Counted from the stretch's first letter, positions 11,199 through 21,677 are shown. The stretch: DNA of 64,000 nt from Alphaproteobacteria bacterium (GCA_947474005.1 CANJHI010000009.1:1-64000); one strand, 5' to 3'. Notes: a model not told the origin generated them from the letters alone. A program made the numbers and translations.

Positions 11199-11393
11199 CT
11201 ACTTCTCGGCCGACGTCGCGTCGGCCAGAACCGGCATGTCCTCGCGGTAGTAGCCGCAGTGCGAGCAAACCATGTGCGGCCGCTTGAGTTCGCCACAATT
11301 CTTGCACTCGACATAGGCCATGGTCGGCAGCGCGTGGTGCGACCGGCGCATATTGCGGCGAGACTTCGAAATCTTTTTCTTGGGAACAGCCAT
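11199..11393 (-). CDS. rpmF: 50S ribosomal protein L32
   Basis: [22 protein letters not shown]...[20 protein letters not shown]. Confidence 0.97.
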   Translation of the reverse strand: MAVPKKKISKSRRNMRRSHHALPTMAYVECKNCGELKRPHMVCSHCGYYREDMPVLADATSAEK

Positions 11394-11504
11394 AACGATC
11401 TCCACGACGGGCCCGCGCCAACGCAGGCCCCAAAAAGCTGAGCCGCGCTCTAGCGGCGCGGCGGGCGGACTTCTCTAGCCAAATCGTTCTAGCCCCGCAA
11501 CAGT

Positions 11505-12089
11505 TTAGCGGCCGCGGCGGGGTTTGTCTCTGAGCGCTGCCAGGCCCGCGAAGGGATGCCGCTGCTGGCCCGGGGCCCCTCGCCGGGCGCCGCCGCCGGA
11601 CTTGGGCAGGACGTCCTCCAGTTTCACGCCGGCCCGCCGGGGATAGGGTTCGGCCACCAATGCCAGTTGTTCGGCGACGATTTCGCCGACGTCGAGCATA
11701 TTTCCAACCAGCGGCTCGGGGGCGTCGGCCTGGGCATTGAGGACCGCCTCACCGCTTTCCGGATCAAGCTCTTCGGCCAGATCCTTCTTGAACACGATGC
11801 GGAAAGCATCGTCGAGGATCTGGGTCACTGGCTCCAGGCTCAAGACGCACGCCTGAACGATCTTCCCTCGCAAACGGCCCTCGACCACGACCTGACCGCC
11901 GATCGGCAAATCGACGGTCACGCGGGCAGCGAAGCCCGACAGGCCCAGAAAATCAAACCGCTTGGCGAGTGCCGTGCATTCACTCTCGCTAGCGACAATA
12001 TTCAGCGCCGTGCCGGAGCGCCCCATTCGATCCAGATCGACGATGCGTTCTATTTCTGATTTATGTTTATTATCAATTTGTTCTGACAT
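11505..12089 (-). CDS. DUF177 (YceD-like) protein
   Basis: Length and position upstream of rpmF-plsX typical; ...LRGKIVQACVLSLEPVTQILDDAFRIVF...DVGEIVAEQLALVAEPYPR. Confidence 0.85.
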   Translation of the reverse strand: MSEQIDNKHKSEIERIVDLDRMGRSGTALNIVASESECTALAKRFDFLGLSGFAARVTVDLPIGGQVVVEGRLRGKIVQACVLSLEPVTQILDDAFRIVFKKDLAEELDPESGEAVLNAQADAPEPLVGNMLDVGEIVAEQLALVAEPYPRRAGVKLEDVLPKSGGGARRGAPGQQRHPFAGLAALRDKPRRGR

Positions 12090-12098
12090 TTTATTAAT

Positions 12099-12593
12099 CT
12101 ATTTTATCAAGTCGTTGCGGGATGTATTGGCCAGCGTCTCGGCATATCCGCGGACATGCTCTTCCAATCGGGCCAAGGCAGCGTCGGTTGGCGACCTACC
12201 GCCATAGGCGTTGCGCCGCAAGGCCTCGGCCAAGGAAGTCGGCCCATTGCCTGCCAGTGCCTCGCGGTAGGCGAGTGCCCGCCCGTGTAGCCCCTCCGCC
12301 ATGATCTTGATCCGCCGTCCGACGCCGAGATCCTGGACACCGATTTCACGCAGCGTGACGTCGAGATGCTGGAACATGACGTCGAAGAAGGCCTGGGCCA
12401 GCCGGTCGCCGTCAGGCTCGCGGCGCAGGCGGTCGATGGCGAGGGTGGCATGCAACGCCAGGGCATCGAAGCGGCCGTCGAGTGTGTCGGGAATGCCGCA
12501 GGCGTCGAACAGCCGCGATCGGCGCGCTTCCTCTGCTACTTGGAGATATAAGACAGCGGCGAATTTGTCTTCGACACTCTTGCGACGGAACAC
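12099..12593 (-). CDS. Ubiquinol-cytochrome c chaperone family protein
   Basis: FRRKSVEDKFAAVLYLQVAEEARRSRLFDACGIPDTLDGRFDALALHATLAIDRLRREPD...AQAFFDVMFQHLDVTLREIGVQDLGVGRRIK; GTG start inferred. Confidence 0.85.
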   Translation of the reverse strand: MFRRKSVEDKFAAVLYLQVAEEARRSRLFDACGIPDTLDGRFDALALHATLAIDRLRREPDGDRLAQAFFDVMFQHLDVTLREIGVQDLGVGRRIKIMAEGLHGRALAYREALAGNGPTSLAEALRRNAYGGRSPTDAALARLEEHVRGYAETLANTSRNDLIK

Positions 12594-12697
12594 GATCGAA
12601 CTCCCTCGGCCGCGGGCGCAGGTTGACCCGGAACGACCATCACGACATGTTGTGCACCGTCTTTCTTTGGAACCCAAGCCCTACTCCAGAACCAGTC

Positions 12698-13189
12698 ATG
12701 CGCCGCTTTGCCTCTTCCGCCCTCGCCGGCGCCCTCCTCGTCCCCGCCCTCGTGGCGTTGGGAGCGTGCGATCCTCACTTCAATCAGCGCGGCTTCGTGC
12801 CAACGCCCGGCTCGACGGAGAAGCTCGAGGTCGGCACCCAGAGCCGCGAGGACGTTGTGCGCCTCATCGGGTCGCCATCGGCGGTCTCCACTTTCAATCC
12901 GAACGTCTGGTATTTCATCAGCGAAACGCAGGAATCGTACGCCTTCCTCAGGCCCGACATTACCCAGCAGAAGGTGATTCAGATCACCTTCAATGACTCC
13001 GGACGCATCGCGACGATCAAGAACTACGATCTGGCCGAGGCCCGCGACATCGTCATGGTCCCGCGCATAACGCCGACCTCGGGTAAGGAACTCACCGTGC
13101 TGGAGCAGGTGATGGGCAACGTGGGCAAGTTCAATCCGGCCAGCAAGCAGGGCGCCAGTCCGGGTGCGCCGACCGGCGGCGGTATCTGA
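12698..13189 (+). CDS. bamE: Outer membrane protein assembly factor BamE (SmpA/OmlA) lipoprotein
   Basis: Signal peptide with lipobox LGAC; QRGFVPTPGSTEKLEVGTQSREDVVRLIGSPSAVSTFNPNVWYFISE; ATG 12698 chosen. Confidence 0.9.
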   Translation: MRRFASSALAGALLVPALVALGACDPHFNQRGFVPTPGSTEKLEVGTQSREDVVRLIGSPSAVSTFNPNVWYFISETQESYAFLRPDITQQKVIQITFNDSGRIATIKNYDLAEARDIVMVPRITPTSGKELTVLEQVMGNVGKFNPASKQGASPGAPTGGGI

Positions 13190-13229
13190 CGCCCGTTGCC
13201 GATCTCGTCTTTCTCAGCGGAGACATAGA

Positions 13230-13259
13230 AAAAGCCCCGGTCCTTCGACCGGGGCTTTT
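13230..13259. terminator. Bidirectional rho-independent terminator between bamE and hppA
   Basis: AAAAGCCCCGG-TCCTTCGA-CCGGGGCTTTT, 11-bp perfect stem between convergent genes. Confidence 0.9.
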
Positions 13260-13282
13260 CCTTGTCGTTCGATGTCGCTGTC

Positions 13283-15388
13283 TCAGTGCGCGAGCACGGC
13301 CAGCAGCAACAGAGCCACGATGTTCGTGATCTTGATCATCGGGTTCACGGCCGGTCCGGCAGTATCCTTGTACGGGTCGCCGACGGTGTCACCGGTCACC
13401 GCGGCCTTGTGAGCCTCGGATCCCTTGCCGCCGAAATGGCCTTCCTCGATGTACTTCTTGGCATTGTCCCAGGCGCCGCCGCCCGCCGTCATCGAAATGG
13501 CGACGAAGATACCGGTGACGATGACGCCCAGAAGCATGGCACCGACAGCCGCGAAGCCATCAGCACGACCAGCGATGGCCGAGATCACGAAGAACAGTAC
13601 GATCGGTGACAGTACCGGCAACAGCGACGGGATCATCATCTCCTTGATCGCCGACTTGGTGAGCATGTCGACGGCGCGGCCGTAATCCGGCCGATCCGTG
13701 CCCGCCATGATGCCGGGCTTCTCCTTGAATTGACGCCGGACTTCCTCGACCACCGCCTGCGCGGCGCGGCCGACAGCCAGCATCGACATGCCGCCGAACA
13801 GGTACGGCAGGCCGCCGCCGATCAGCAGGCCGACCACGACGTACGGGTTCTTGAGCGAGAAATCGACTGCTTTGATGCCCAGCTTGCCCTGCGCGATGAA
13901 GTAGTCGAGGTCGGACGTATATGCCGCGAACAACACCAGAGCACCGAGGCCGGCCGAGGCGATGGCGTAGCCCTTGGTAACGGCCTTGGTGGTGTTGCCG
14001 ACGGCGTCGAGCGCGTCGGTGTTCTTACGCACTTCCTTCGGCAGGCCCGCCATTTCGGCGATGCCGCCGGCGTTGTCGGTGACCGGGCCGTAGGCGTCGA
14101 GCGCCACCACCATGCCCGCGAGCGCCAACATGGCAGTCGTGGCGATGGCGATGCCGAACAGGCCGGCCAGCACGTAGCAGATCACGATGCCGGCGCAGAT
14201 CAGCAGCGCCGGTCCGGCGGTAGCTTCCATCGACATCGCGAGACCGGCGATGACGTTGGTGCCGTGACCGGTGACCGACGCCTTGGCGACGGCTTTGACC
14301 GGACGATAGTCGGTACCGGTGTAGTATTCGGTGATCCAGACGATGATGCCGGTGATGGCGAGGCCAACCAGCGAGCAGTAGAACAGCGACATGCCGGTGA
14401 ACGACTTGTCGCCCACCTTCAGCACTGTGCTCATCCCGACCAGATAGTCGGTGACGAACCAGATGGCCGGGATCGACAGCACGGCGGCCACGATCACACC
14501 CTTGTACATCGCCCACATGATGTTGCCGTCCGAGCCGAGCCGGACGAAGTAGGTGCCGATGATCGAAGTGATGATGCAGGCGCCGCCGATGGCCAGCGGA
14601 TAGGCCATCAGCTTGGAGACCAGCATCGGATCGGCGACGAAGAAGATCGACGCCAGGACCATGGTGGCGACGACCGTCACCGCGTAAGTCTCGAACAGAT
14701 CGGCGGCCATGCCGGCGCAGTCGCCGACGTTGTCACCGACGTTGTCGGCGATGGTGGCCGGATTGCGGGGGTCATCTTCCGGGATGCCAGCTTCGACCTT
14801 GCCGACCATGTCGCCGCCGACGTCCGCACCCTTGGTAAAGATGCCGCCGCCGAGACGGGCGAAGATCGAGATCAGCGAAGCGCCAAAACCCAGCGAAACC
14901 AGGGCATCGATCATGTCACGGCTGGCACCGCCGACACCCATCTTGAGCAGGACCAGGTAGTAGCCGCCGACGCCGATCAGGGCGAGACCCGCAACCAGCA
15001 TGCCGGTCACCGCACCCGCCTTGAAGGCGAGGTCAAGACCCTGGGCCAGGCTCTTCTGCGCGGCGACGGCGGTACGCACATTGGCGCGAACCGACACGTT
15101 CATGCCGATGAAGCCGGTAGCGCCCGACAGAACGGCGCCGATCAGGAAGCCAACGGCCGCATATTTGCCGAGCAGGATGGCGAGCACGACGAGGACGACG
15201 ACGCCGACGATGGCGATCGTGGTGTACTGGCGCTTCAGGTAGGCGCCGGCGCCCTCCTGGATGGCCTGGGCAATCTCTTGCATGCGCGGCGTGCCAGCGT
15301 CGGCAGCCATGACGCGCGACGCGGTCACAACGCCGTAGAGCACGGCGATGACGCCGCAGCCTAGGACGGCCATAAGAACTGAAGACAT
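13283..15388 (-). CDS. hppA: Membrane-bound H+-translocating pyrophosphatase, K+-independent type
   Basis: [55 protein letters not shown] motif. Confidence 0.97.
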   Translation of the reverse strand: MSSVLMAVLGCGVIAVLYGVVTASRVMAADAGTPRMQEIAQAIQEGAGAYLKRQYTTIAIVGVVVLVVLAILLGKYAAVGFLIGAVLSGATGFIGMNVSVRANVRTAVAAQKSLAQGLDLAFKAGAVTGMLVAGLALIGVGGYYLVLLKMGVGGASRDMIDALVSLGFGASLISIFARLGGGIFTKGADVGGDMVGKVEAGIPEDDPRNPATIADNVGDNVGDCAGMAADLFETYAVTVVATMVLASIFFVADPMLVSKLMAYPLAIGGACIITSIIGTYFVRLGSDGNIMWAMYKGVIVAAVLSIPAIWFVTDYLVGMSTVLKVGDKSFTGMSLFYCSLVGLAITGIIVWITEYYTGTDYRPVKAVAKASVTGHGTNVIAGLAMSMEATAGPALLICAGIVICYVLAGLFGIAIATTAMLALAGMVVALDAYGPVTDNAGGIAEMAGLPKEVRKNTDALDAVGNTTKAVTKGYAIASAGLGALVLFAAYTSDLDYFIAQGKLGIKAVDFSLKNPYVVVGLLIGGGLPYLFGGMSMLAVGRAAQAVVEEVRRQFKEKPGIMAGTDRPDYGRAVDMLTKSAIKEMMIPSLLPVLSPIVLFFVISAIAGRADGFAAVGAMLLGVIVTGIFVAISMTAGGGAWDNAKKYIEEGHFGGKGSEAHKAAVTGDTVGDPYKDTAGPAVNPMIKITNIVALLLLAVLAH

Positions 15389-15542
15389 CGTTTCTAACCT
15401 ATTGTTTTTGCGGCATTTTCCGCCTGGCGCACGCCGAAGTCATTGACTCCCCCCGGCGCGAGGCGCGGCGGAAAATGACAGAACGGCCCCGTCCGCGCAA
15501 GGAAGGCAGTGGGAATAATCCCATTGCCTCAAAGGCTTGGCA

Positions 15543-16778
15543 TCAGGCGCGCGAGGGATGCCGCAACCGGAAGACGGTAATGACGGCCAGGGCAATGAGA
15601 ACCAGGGTCAGCGCCACATAGTTGAGGACGGCCCAACCCTCGAGTTCCAGGACTACGCTCGCCATCAGGCTGGCCACAGTCGTGACGCCGAACACCATGA
15701 AATCGTTGAAAGCCTGAGCCTTGCCGCGCTCGGACGGCCGGTAGGTGGTGGTGAGGAGTGTTGTGGCGCCAACGAACAGGAAGTTCCAACCCAGCCCATT
15801 CAAGGTCATGGTCAGCCGGAAGTGCCATTCGGTCACGCCCATCAGGGCCACGATGACGCCGGCAACCAGGACAGCGACGCCCGCAGTCATGACGTTGAAG
15901 ATGCCGAAGCGGGAAATCAGGTGGCCGGTGAAGAACGACGGGAGGAACATGCCCATGACGTGCACGAAGATTGTGATCGGCGCCTCGGTCCGGCTCAAGC
16001 CGCACTGCACGATCGCCAGCGGCGACGCCGCCATGACGAAGGACATCACGCCAAAGGCGATAATGGCGCCGGCGCAGGCTACCATATAGGTCGGCTGGGT
16101 GACGATCTCGAACAGGGGACGCTGCGGCCCGGCCGTGTCCTCGGGCTTCACCGCAGGAAATTCGATGAAACCCAAGATAACAAAAACGAGGATGTGGACG
16201 ACGACAACGGCCAGGAAACTGGCCTGGAAGAGCGGCACCCAGAGATCCGGCGTGAAGCGCGCGAGGCTCGGCCCGACGATGCCTGCGATCACGCCACCCG
16301 CCGTCACATAGGAGATTGCCTGGGCGCGAAATGCCCCGGGCGCCAGCTCGACGGCGGCAAAACGGTAGAGCTGCATGTTGGCGATGGCATTGCCGAGGAA
16401 GATGCCGCCCAGGCACATCACCGGGAAGCTGCCGAGGCCGAGGCCAAGGGCTGCCAGGGACGCACCCACCATGCCCATGACCGAACCCGTGCGGAAACCG
16501 AACTTGCGGCCGCGCCGCATCATCAGCATCGAGGCGGGAAACACCGTCAGCATGACGCCGAGGTGTTGCATGGTGATCGGCAGGTTCGCCCACATCCGCA
16601 TGTCGGGCGAGACGATGGTGAGAACCGCCAGCGCCGACGAAGCGAACATCAAGGTGTTGCTGCTTTGCGTCAGGGCCTGGCACATCGCCAGCAACGCGAT
16701 GTTGCGCAGTGATCGCGGTGGCATGCGCGTCGGCGTGGGCGCCGCGGGCGTTTCCTGTACTTTTATCGAACCGTCCAT
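15543..16778 (-). CDS. MFS transporter
   Basis: 411 aa, 12-TM type hydrophobicity, MRRGRKFGFR loop. Confidence 0.83.
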   Translation of the reverse strand: MDGSIKVQETPAAPTPTRMPPRSLRNIALLAMCQALTQSSNTLMFASSALAVLTIVSPDMRMWANLPITMQHLGVMLTVFPASMLMMRRGRKFGFRTGSVMGMVGASLAALGLGLGSFPVMCLGGIFLGNAIANMQLYRFAAVELAPGAFRAQAISYVTAGGVIAGIVGPSLARFTPDLWVPLFQASFLAVVVVHILVFVILGFIEFPAVKPEDTAGPQRPLFEIVTQPTYMVACAGAIIAFGVMSFVMAASPLAIVQCGLSRTEAPITIFVHVMGMFLPSFFTGHLISRFGIFNVMTAGVAVLVAGVIVALMGVTEWHFRLTMTLNGLGWNFLFVGATTLLTTTYRPSERGKAQAFNDFMVFGVTTVASLMASVVLELEGWAVLNYVALTLVLIALAVITVFRLRHPSRA

Positions 16779-16897
16779 TGGGCGCGCACTCTATGCCCAC
16801 GCCCTGCCCGTCCCAAGCAAATAGCCGTGAGCGCTGCGCGTCGGATGCAGTCCAGCTATGAGCCTGTGAAGCGACGAGAGCGTCAAAACTGGTGGAG

Positions 16898-17884
16898 TCA
16901 GAAGTGAACGAAGCCAGTGCGGGGTATGGGCGTCGCACGCCCGCCGACCGTGAGACGAACGCCCCGACCCTCGGCGAACCGGCCAATGCATGTCACCTTG
17001 ACCCGCGCTTGCCGCGCCGCCTCCTGCAGGGCGCCAGCACGACGCGGCGGCACGGCGATCACGAGCTCATAGTCGTCGCCCCCACCCAGCACGTTGGCCC
17101 ACAGCGCAGGCTCAACGGCCAATGCGCGCCGGGCCGCCATCGATAGGGGAACCCGCTCTCGCTCGATATGCACCGCGAGCCGCGACGTCGCTGCGATATG
17201 GCCCACGTCGGCCAGCAACCCGTCGGAAACGTCGGCCGTCGCGCGCGCGATGCCGATCAGACGGATTCCCAGCGCATTGCGCGGTTGCGGCAGCCGGTAG
17301 CGGTCCTCGAGGAGCTTGCGATCGCGCGCACCGATTCCCTTCAGCTTGCCGCACGCTACCCGAAGACCGAGGGCCGCATCGCCGATCGTACCGCTTGCCC
17401 ATAAATCGTCGCCGGCGCAGGCGCCGCCGCGGCCCAGGCCCTTGCCGCGCGGCACCCGGCCGAAGGCCGTGATGGTGATCGTGAGCGGTCCCGGCGTTGC
17501 CACCGTGTCGCCGCCGCAAAGAACGATACCGTATCGGCGCTGATCCGAGGCCAGCCCGCGCGCAAAGTCCGCAACCCAGCGCTCCTGCCATTGCTCGGGA
17601 AGCGCCAGCGACAGTTGATAGGCGAACGGCGCCGCGCCACCGGCCGCAAGATCCGACAGGCAGACCCGCAGGGCTTTCGCGGCCACGCGCTCAGGCGATT
17701 CGTCGTCGAGGAAATGAACGCCGGAGATGATCGTGTCGGTCTTCACCGCGATGTCATGGCGAGCGTCGGCAGGGAGATAGGCGTTATCGCTTTCGAGACC
17801 ACCAGCGCCGGCGAAAGTCCGGGCAAGTGGCGCAAAGTAGCGGGCAATCAGTTCGAACTCACCGATCCGCCGGCGGGACGCCAT
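16898..17884 (-). CDS. thiL: Thiamine-phosphate kinase
   Basis: GEFELIARYFAPLA...VKTDTIISGVHFLDDESPERVAAKALRVCLSDLAAGGAAPFAY; GGDDYELVIAV. Confidence 0.95.
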   Translation of the reverse strand: MASRRRIGEFELIARYFAPLARTFAGAGGLESDNAYLPADARHDIAVKTDTIISGVHFLDDESPERVAAKALRVCLSDLAAGGAAPFAYQLSLALPEQWQERWVADFARGLASDQRRYGIVLCGGDTVATPGPLTITITAFGRVPRGKGLGRGGACAGDDLWASGTIGDAALGLRVACGKLKGIGARDRKLLEDRYRLPQPRNALGIRLIGIARATADVSDGLLADVGHIAATSRLAVHIERERVPLSMAARRALAVEPALWANVLGGGDDYELVIAVPPRRAGALQEAARQARVKVTCIGRFAEGRGVRLTVGGRATPIPRTGFVHF

Positions 17885-17891
17885 TGTCCCG

Positions 17892-18359
17892 TCACTTCAC
17901 GAGTTCGGCCGGTCGCACCTGGCGCGCCACGCGGTCGAGCACGGAGTTGATGAAGCTCGGCTCGCCCTGGTCATAGAAGGCATGGGCGATCTCGACATAT
18001 TCATTGATCACCACGCGCGGCGGCACGTCGGCGCGGTGAACGAGCTCGTAGGCGCCGGCCAGCAGGATCGCCCGCACAAGACGGTCGATGCGCGCCCAGG
18101 TCCAATCTTCGGCCAACGCCGCCGACACGATCTGTTCGAGCTCTTCCTTGTGCTGCGCGGCGCCTTCGACCACATCCTTGAACAGCGGCCGGTCGGCATC
18201 GCGGCGCATACCGCCCTCGCCCGCCTCGCCGGTACGCACGCCGATGAATTGCTCGATGATCTCGGCCGGCCCGTGCTGGCCTTCCTGCCACTGGTACAGC
18301 GCCTGCACGGCAGCCAGTCGCGCCGCCTGACGGCGACTGGGTGACGGTCGGTCGCTCAC
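17892..18359 (-). CDS. nusB: Transcription antitermination factor NusB
   Basis: RRQAARLAAVQALYQWQEG...YVEIAHAFYDQGEPSFINSVLDRVAR; GTG start overlapping ribH stop. Confidence 0.93.
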   Translation of the reverse strand: MSDRPSPSRRQAARLAAVQALYQWQEGQHGPAEIIEQFIGVRTGEAGEGGMRRDADRPLFKDVVEGAAQHKEELEQIVSAALAEDWTWARIDRLVRAILLAGAYELVHRADVPPRVVINEYVEIAHAFYDQGEPSFINSVLDRVARQVRPAELVK

Positions 18360-18832
18360 GTCTTCCTCCAGCGGCGGCCGAGCGCCACCATGGCGAGGCA
18401 GGCGTGGGCGGCGTCGCCGCCCTTGTCGCCACGGTCGATGGCGGCGCGCGCCCACGCCTGGTCTGCATTGTTAACTGTGACGATGCCATAGCCGATCGCC
18501 AGCCTGTCGCGGACCGAAAGATCCATCAGGCCCCGCGCACTCTCGCCGCAAACGTAATCGTAGTGTGTGGTCTCGCCGCGGATGACACAGCCCAGCGCCA
18601 CGAAACCGTCGTAGTGTCTCGCCGCCAGCGCAATGGCGCCGGGAATTTCGAAAGCGCCGGGCACCACGACACACTCGGAGACGGCGCCGTTCTTCTTGAT
18701 CTCACGCTCGGCGCCGGCGATCAGCGCATCGGCGATGTCGACGTAGTAACGCGATTCGACGATCAGAATGCGCGCATCCTTGACGCCATCGACGACCGGG
18801 CGGGCCGTCGGTGTTTCCGTCCGTGTCGACAT
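18356..18832 (-). CDS. ribH: 6,7-dimethyl-8-ribityllumazine synthase
   Basis: VPGAFEIPGAIALAARHYDGFVALGCVIRGETTHYDYVC. Confidence 0.97.
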   Translation of the reverse strand: MSTRTETPTARPVVDGVKDARILIVESRYYVDIADALIAGAEREIKKNGAVSECVVVPGAFEIPGAIALAARHYDGFVALGCVIRGETTHYDYVCGESARGLMDLSVRDRLAIGYGIVTVNNADQAWARAAIDRGDKGGDAAHACLAMVALGRRWRKT

Positions 18833-18834
18833 GA

Positions 18835-19986
18835 TCAGGGGACCCGGCGGCCGGGTACGGGCTTCTGGCCGGTGATCTTGAGGCCGAAGCCTTCCAGGCC
18901 GACCACGCTCTTCTTGCTGTTGGTCAGCAGCACCATTTCCTTGATGCCGAGGTCGATCAGGATCTGGGCGCCGACACCGTAGTCGCGCAATTCCTGGCCG
19001 GCCGGCTCGATCGGCTCGCCGGCGCGGCGGCGCTGCTCGGCCAGCACGACGGTAAGCGGCTCGCGGATCAGCACGATGACGCCGCGGCCTTCCTTGGAGA
19101 TCTCGCGCATAGAAGCTTCGATCTCGCCGCCACGGCCGCCGCTACGCTGGCCGAGCGTATCGGTGAAGAGATTGACGGCATGCATGCGCACCATGACCGG
19201 GCCACCGGTCGCGGGATCGCCCTTCACCAGCGCCACGTGCTGCGCCATCGTCACCTTGTTCACGTACACAACGCAGCGGAAGTCGCCGCCGTAGGTGCTG
19301 TCGAGAGCAGTCTCGCTGATGCGCTTGACGATCGAGTCGTAGCGGCGACGGTAGGCGATCAGGTCGGCGATGGTGCCGATCTTGAGGCCGTGGCGCTGTG
19401 CGAAGGTGATGAGATCGTTGCGACGCGCCATTGTGCCGTCGTCGTTCATGATCTCGCAGACGACCCCGGCCGGCGTAAGGCCGGCCAGTCGCGCCAGGTC
19501 GACCGCGGCTTCGGTATGGCCGGTGCGCTCCAGCGTGCCGCCGTCGCGCGCGACCAGCGGGAAGACGTGGCCCGGTGTCACGATATCCTTGGGACCGCAC
19601 GACGGGTCGATCGCCACTTGCACGGTGCGCGCGCGATCGGCCGCCGAGATGCCGGTGGTGACGCCTTCGCGTGCCTCAATCGAGACGGTGAAGGCGGTCT
19701 GGTGCCGCGTGCCGTTGTTCTGCGCCATCAGCGGCAGGCCGAGTTGCTCGACCCGCTCACGAGTCAGCGCCAGGCAGATCAGGCCACGAGCATGCTTGGC
19801 CATGAAGTTGATGACTTCGGGCGTCGCCCATTGCGCCGGGATCACGATGTCGCCTTCGTTCTCGCGGTCCTCGTCATCGACAAGGATGAACATCCGGCCC
19901 TTGCGGGCCTCCTCGATGATGTCTTCCGCAGCGGCCTTCACTTCACCGAAGGTGATCCGCCAAGCGTCCTTTTCGAGCGCGCTCAT
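18835..19986 (-). CDS. ribB: 3,4-dihydroxy-2-butanone-4-phosphate synthase fused to degenerate GTP cyclohydrolase II-like domain (RibBX-type)
   Basis: DDEDRENEGDIVIPAQWATPEVINFMAKHARGLICLALT (DHBPS); C-terminal domain lacks GCHII Zn cysteines. Confidence 0.93.
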   Translation of the reverse strand: MSALEKDAWRITFGEVKAAAEDIIEEARKGRMFILVDDEDRENEGDIVIPAQWATPEVINFMAKHARGLICLALTRERVEQLGLPLMAQNNGTRHQTAFTVSIEAREGVTTGISAADRARTVQVAIDPSCGPKDIVTPGHVFPLVARDGGTLERTGHTEAAVDLARLAGLTPAGVVCEIMNDDGTMARRNDLITFAQRHGLKIGTIADLIAYRRRYDSIVKRISETALDSTYGGDFRCVVYVNKVTMAQHVALVKGDPATGGPVMVRMHAVNLFTDTLGQRSGGRGGEIEASMREISKEGRGVIVLIREPLTVVLAEQRRRAGEPIEPAGQELRDYGVGAQILIDLGIKEMVLLTNSKKSVVGLEGFGLKITGQKPVPGRRVP

Positions 19987-20585
19987 GATTTTCCGTGCTC
20001 CAACAATCGCGCAACGTAACGCGCGAGCATGTCGACCTCAAGGTTGACCCTCTGGCCTGTTTTGGCGTGTCCCAAGGTGGTGACCGCCTGGGTGTGTGAA
20101 ATGATGTTGATGCCGAAGCGGTCGCCCGTGACTTCATTCACGGTGAGCGAGATGCCGTCGACGGCAACCGATCCCTTGGCGGCGATGAACCGGGCGAGGT
20201 CGGGCGGCGCCTCGAAGATGAAGCGCACGCTGCCGCCTTCGGGTGTCATCGAAACGACTTTCCCGACGCCATCGACATGGCCGTAGACCAGATGGCCGCC
20301 CAGCTCGTCGCCAAGCTTCAGCGACAGTTCGAGGTTGATCCGGCTGCCGATCGCCCAGTCGCCCAGATGCGTCTTGGCCAGGCTCTCGCCGGAAACCTCC
20401 ACGGCGAACCAGTCGCCGCCCTTCTCGATCACGGTAAGGCAGCAGCCGGAGCAAGCAATCGAGGCGCCGATGGCGATCGGGATCATGTCGTGCTTGGTGC
20501 GCACGACGAAGCGGCGGTCGCCGGCCTGGCTGCCCGGGGTGACCGTGGCGATCTCGCCGATATCCGTGACGATGCCCGTGAACAT
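19983..20585 (-). CDS. ribE: Riboflavin synthase (alpha chain)
   Basis: MFTGIVTDIGEI... two lumazine-binding repeats; GHVDGVGKV. Confidence 0.96.
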   Translation of the reverse strand: MFTGIVTDIGEIATVTPGSQAGDRRFVVRTKHDMIPIAIGASIACSGCCLTVIEKGGDWFAVEVSGESLAKTHLGDWAIGSRINLELSLKLGDELGGHLVYGHVDGVGKVVSMTPEGGSVRFIFEAPPDLARFIAAKGSVAVDGISLTVNEVTGDRFGINIISHTQAVTTLGHAKTGQRVNLEVDMLARYVARLLEHGKS

Positions 20586-20593
20586 GGTACTAC

Positions 20594-21673
20594 CTAAGTC
20601 CGCCTGTGCCAGGTTTCCAGTGTGTCGGTGCCCACGATCCGGCTGGAAACCAGCCTGAACCGGGGCGCGAAATCTAACCGGCCGATCGCCAAAGGACCGA
20701 CCGCAGAGCGGCTGTCTTCGCCCAGGACGACCCCTGCCCGGTAGCTGCTGATACGGTCGACCAACCCTGCCCGCAGGAAGGCCGCGGCGACCTGCCCGCC
20801 ACCTTCGATCAGCACGCTCGAATAGCCCAGGTCGCCCAGCTTCTTGGCGACGGCCGCGACATCGACCCTGCCCTCGCCGCGTGCCGGCGTCTCAATGACG
20901 TTGATTCCCCTGTGATGCAACTGCTCGACGCGCGACGCTTCAGCGCCGGCATGAAACAGCAGCACGGGTATCGTCTTCGCTGTCGTCGCCAGTTTCGATG
21001 TGGCGGACAAGCCGGCCTTCGAGTCGAGGACGATGCGGTCCGGTGAATAGGCTCCGAGGCCCGGCAGCCGGCATGTGAGATCGGGGTCGTCGGCCTCGAC
21101 GGTGCCGGCACCGACCAGGATGGCGTCGTGGAGGCTGCGCAGGCGATGGCCGTCGGCGCGCGCGGCCTCGCCGGTGATCCATTTGCTCTCGCCCGAGGCC
21201 GTGGCGATCCGCCCATCGAGCGAACTCGCCAATTTGAGATGGAAGAGCGGCCGGCCCTCCTTCACGCGCAGAAAGAAGCCCACGTTGATCTCGGTCGCTG
21301 CTGCCGCCGCCTCGCCGACCTCGACGGCAATTCCCGCCGCCACCAGCCGCGCATGGCCCTGCCCCTTTACACGCGGGTCGGGGTCCTCAATCGCCGAGAC
21401 CACACGGCTAACGCCTGATGCGATCAGCGCGTCGGCACAGGGTGGCGTCTTGCCGTGATGGGCGCAGGGCTCGAGCGTCACATAGACGGTGGCGCCCTTC
21501 AGCGGCTCGTGCGCACTGGCGATGGCATCCGCCTCGGCGTGCGGCCGGCCGCCGTCCCGGGTGCGGCCGCGCGCGATCACGCGTCCATCGCGCACGATCA
21601 CGCATCCCACGGCCGGGTTCGGCCAGGTGCGGCCGAGCGATCGGCGCGCCAGCGCGAGCGCTGCGCGCATCAT
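20594..21673 (-). CDS. ribD: Bifunctional diaminohydroxyphosphoribosylaminopyrimidine deaminase / 5-amino-6-(5-phosphoribosylamino)uracil reductase
   Basis: GGRPHAEADAIA...VTLEPCAHHGKTPPCADALI; reductase domain KLASSLDGRIATASGESKWITG. Confidence 0.96.
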   Translation of the reverse strand: MMRAALALARRSLGRTWPNPAVGCVIVRDGRVIARGRTRDGGRPHAEADAIASAHEPLKGATVYVTLEPCAHHGKTPPCADALIASGVSRVVSAIEDPDPRVKGQGHARLVAAGIAVEVGEAAAAATEINVGFFLRVKEGRPLFHLKLASSLDGRIATASGESKWITGEAARADGHRLRSLHDAILVGAGTVEADDPDLTCRLPGLGAYSPDRIVLDSKAGLSATSKLATTAKTIPVLLFHAGAEASRVEQLHHRGINVIETPARGEGRVDVAAVAKKLGDLGYSSVLIEGGGQVAAAFLRAGLVDRISSYRAGVVLGEDSRSAVGPLAIGRLDFAPRFRLVSSRIVGTDTLETWHRRT

Positions 21674-21677
21674 CGCA

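Noticed and set aside
13730-15364. 544-aa plus-strand ORF
   Set aside because: Antisense to hppA; His/Asp/Gln-rich shadow frame without domain features
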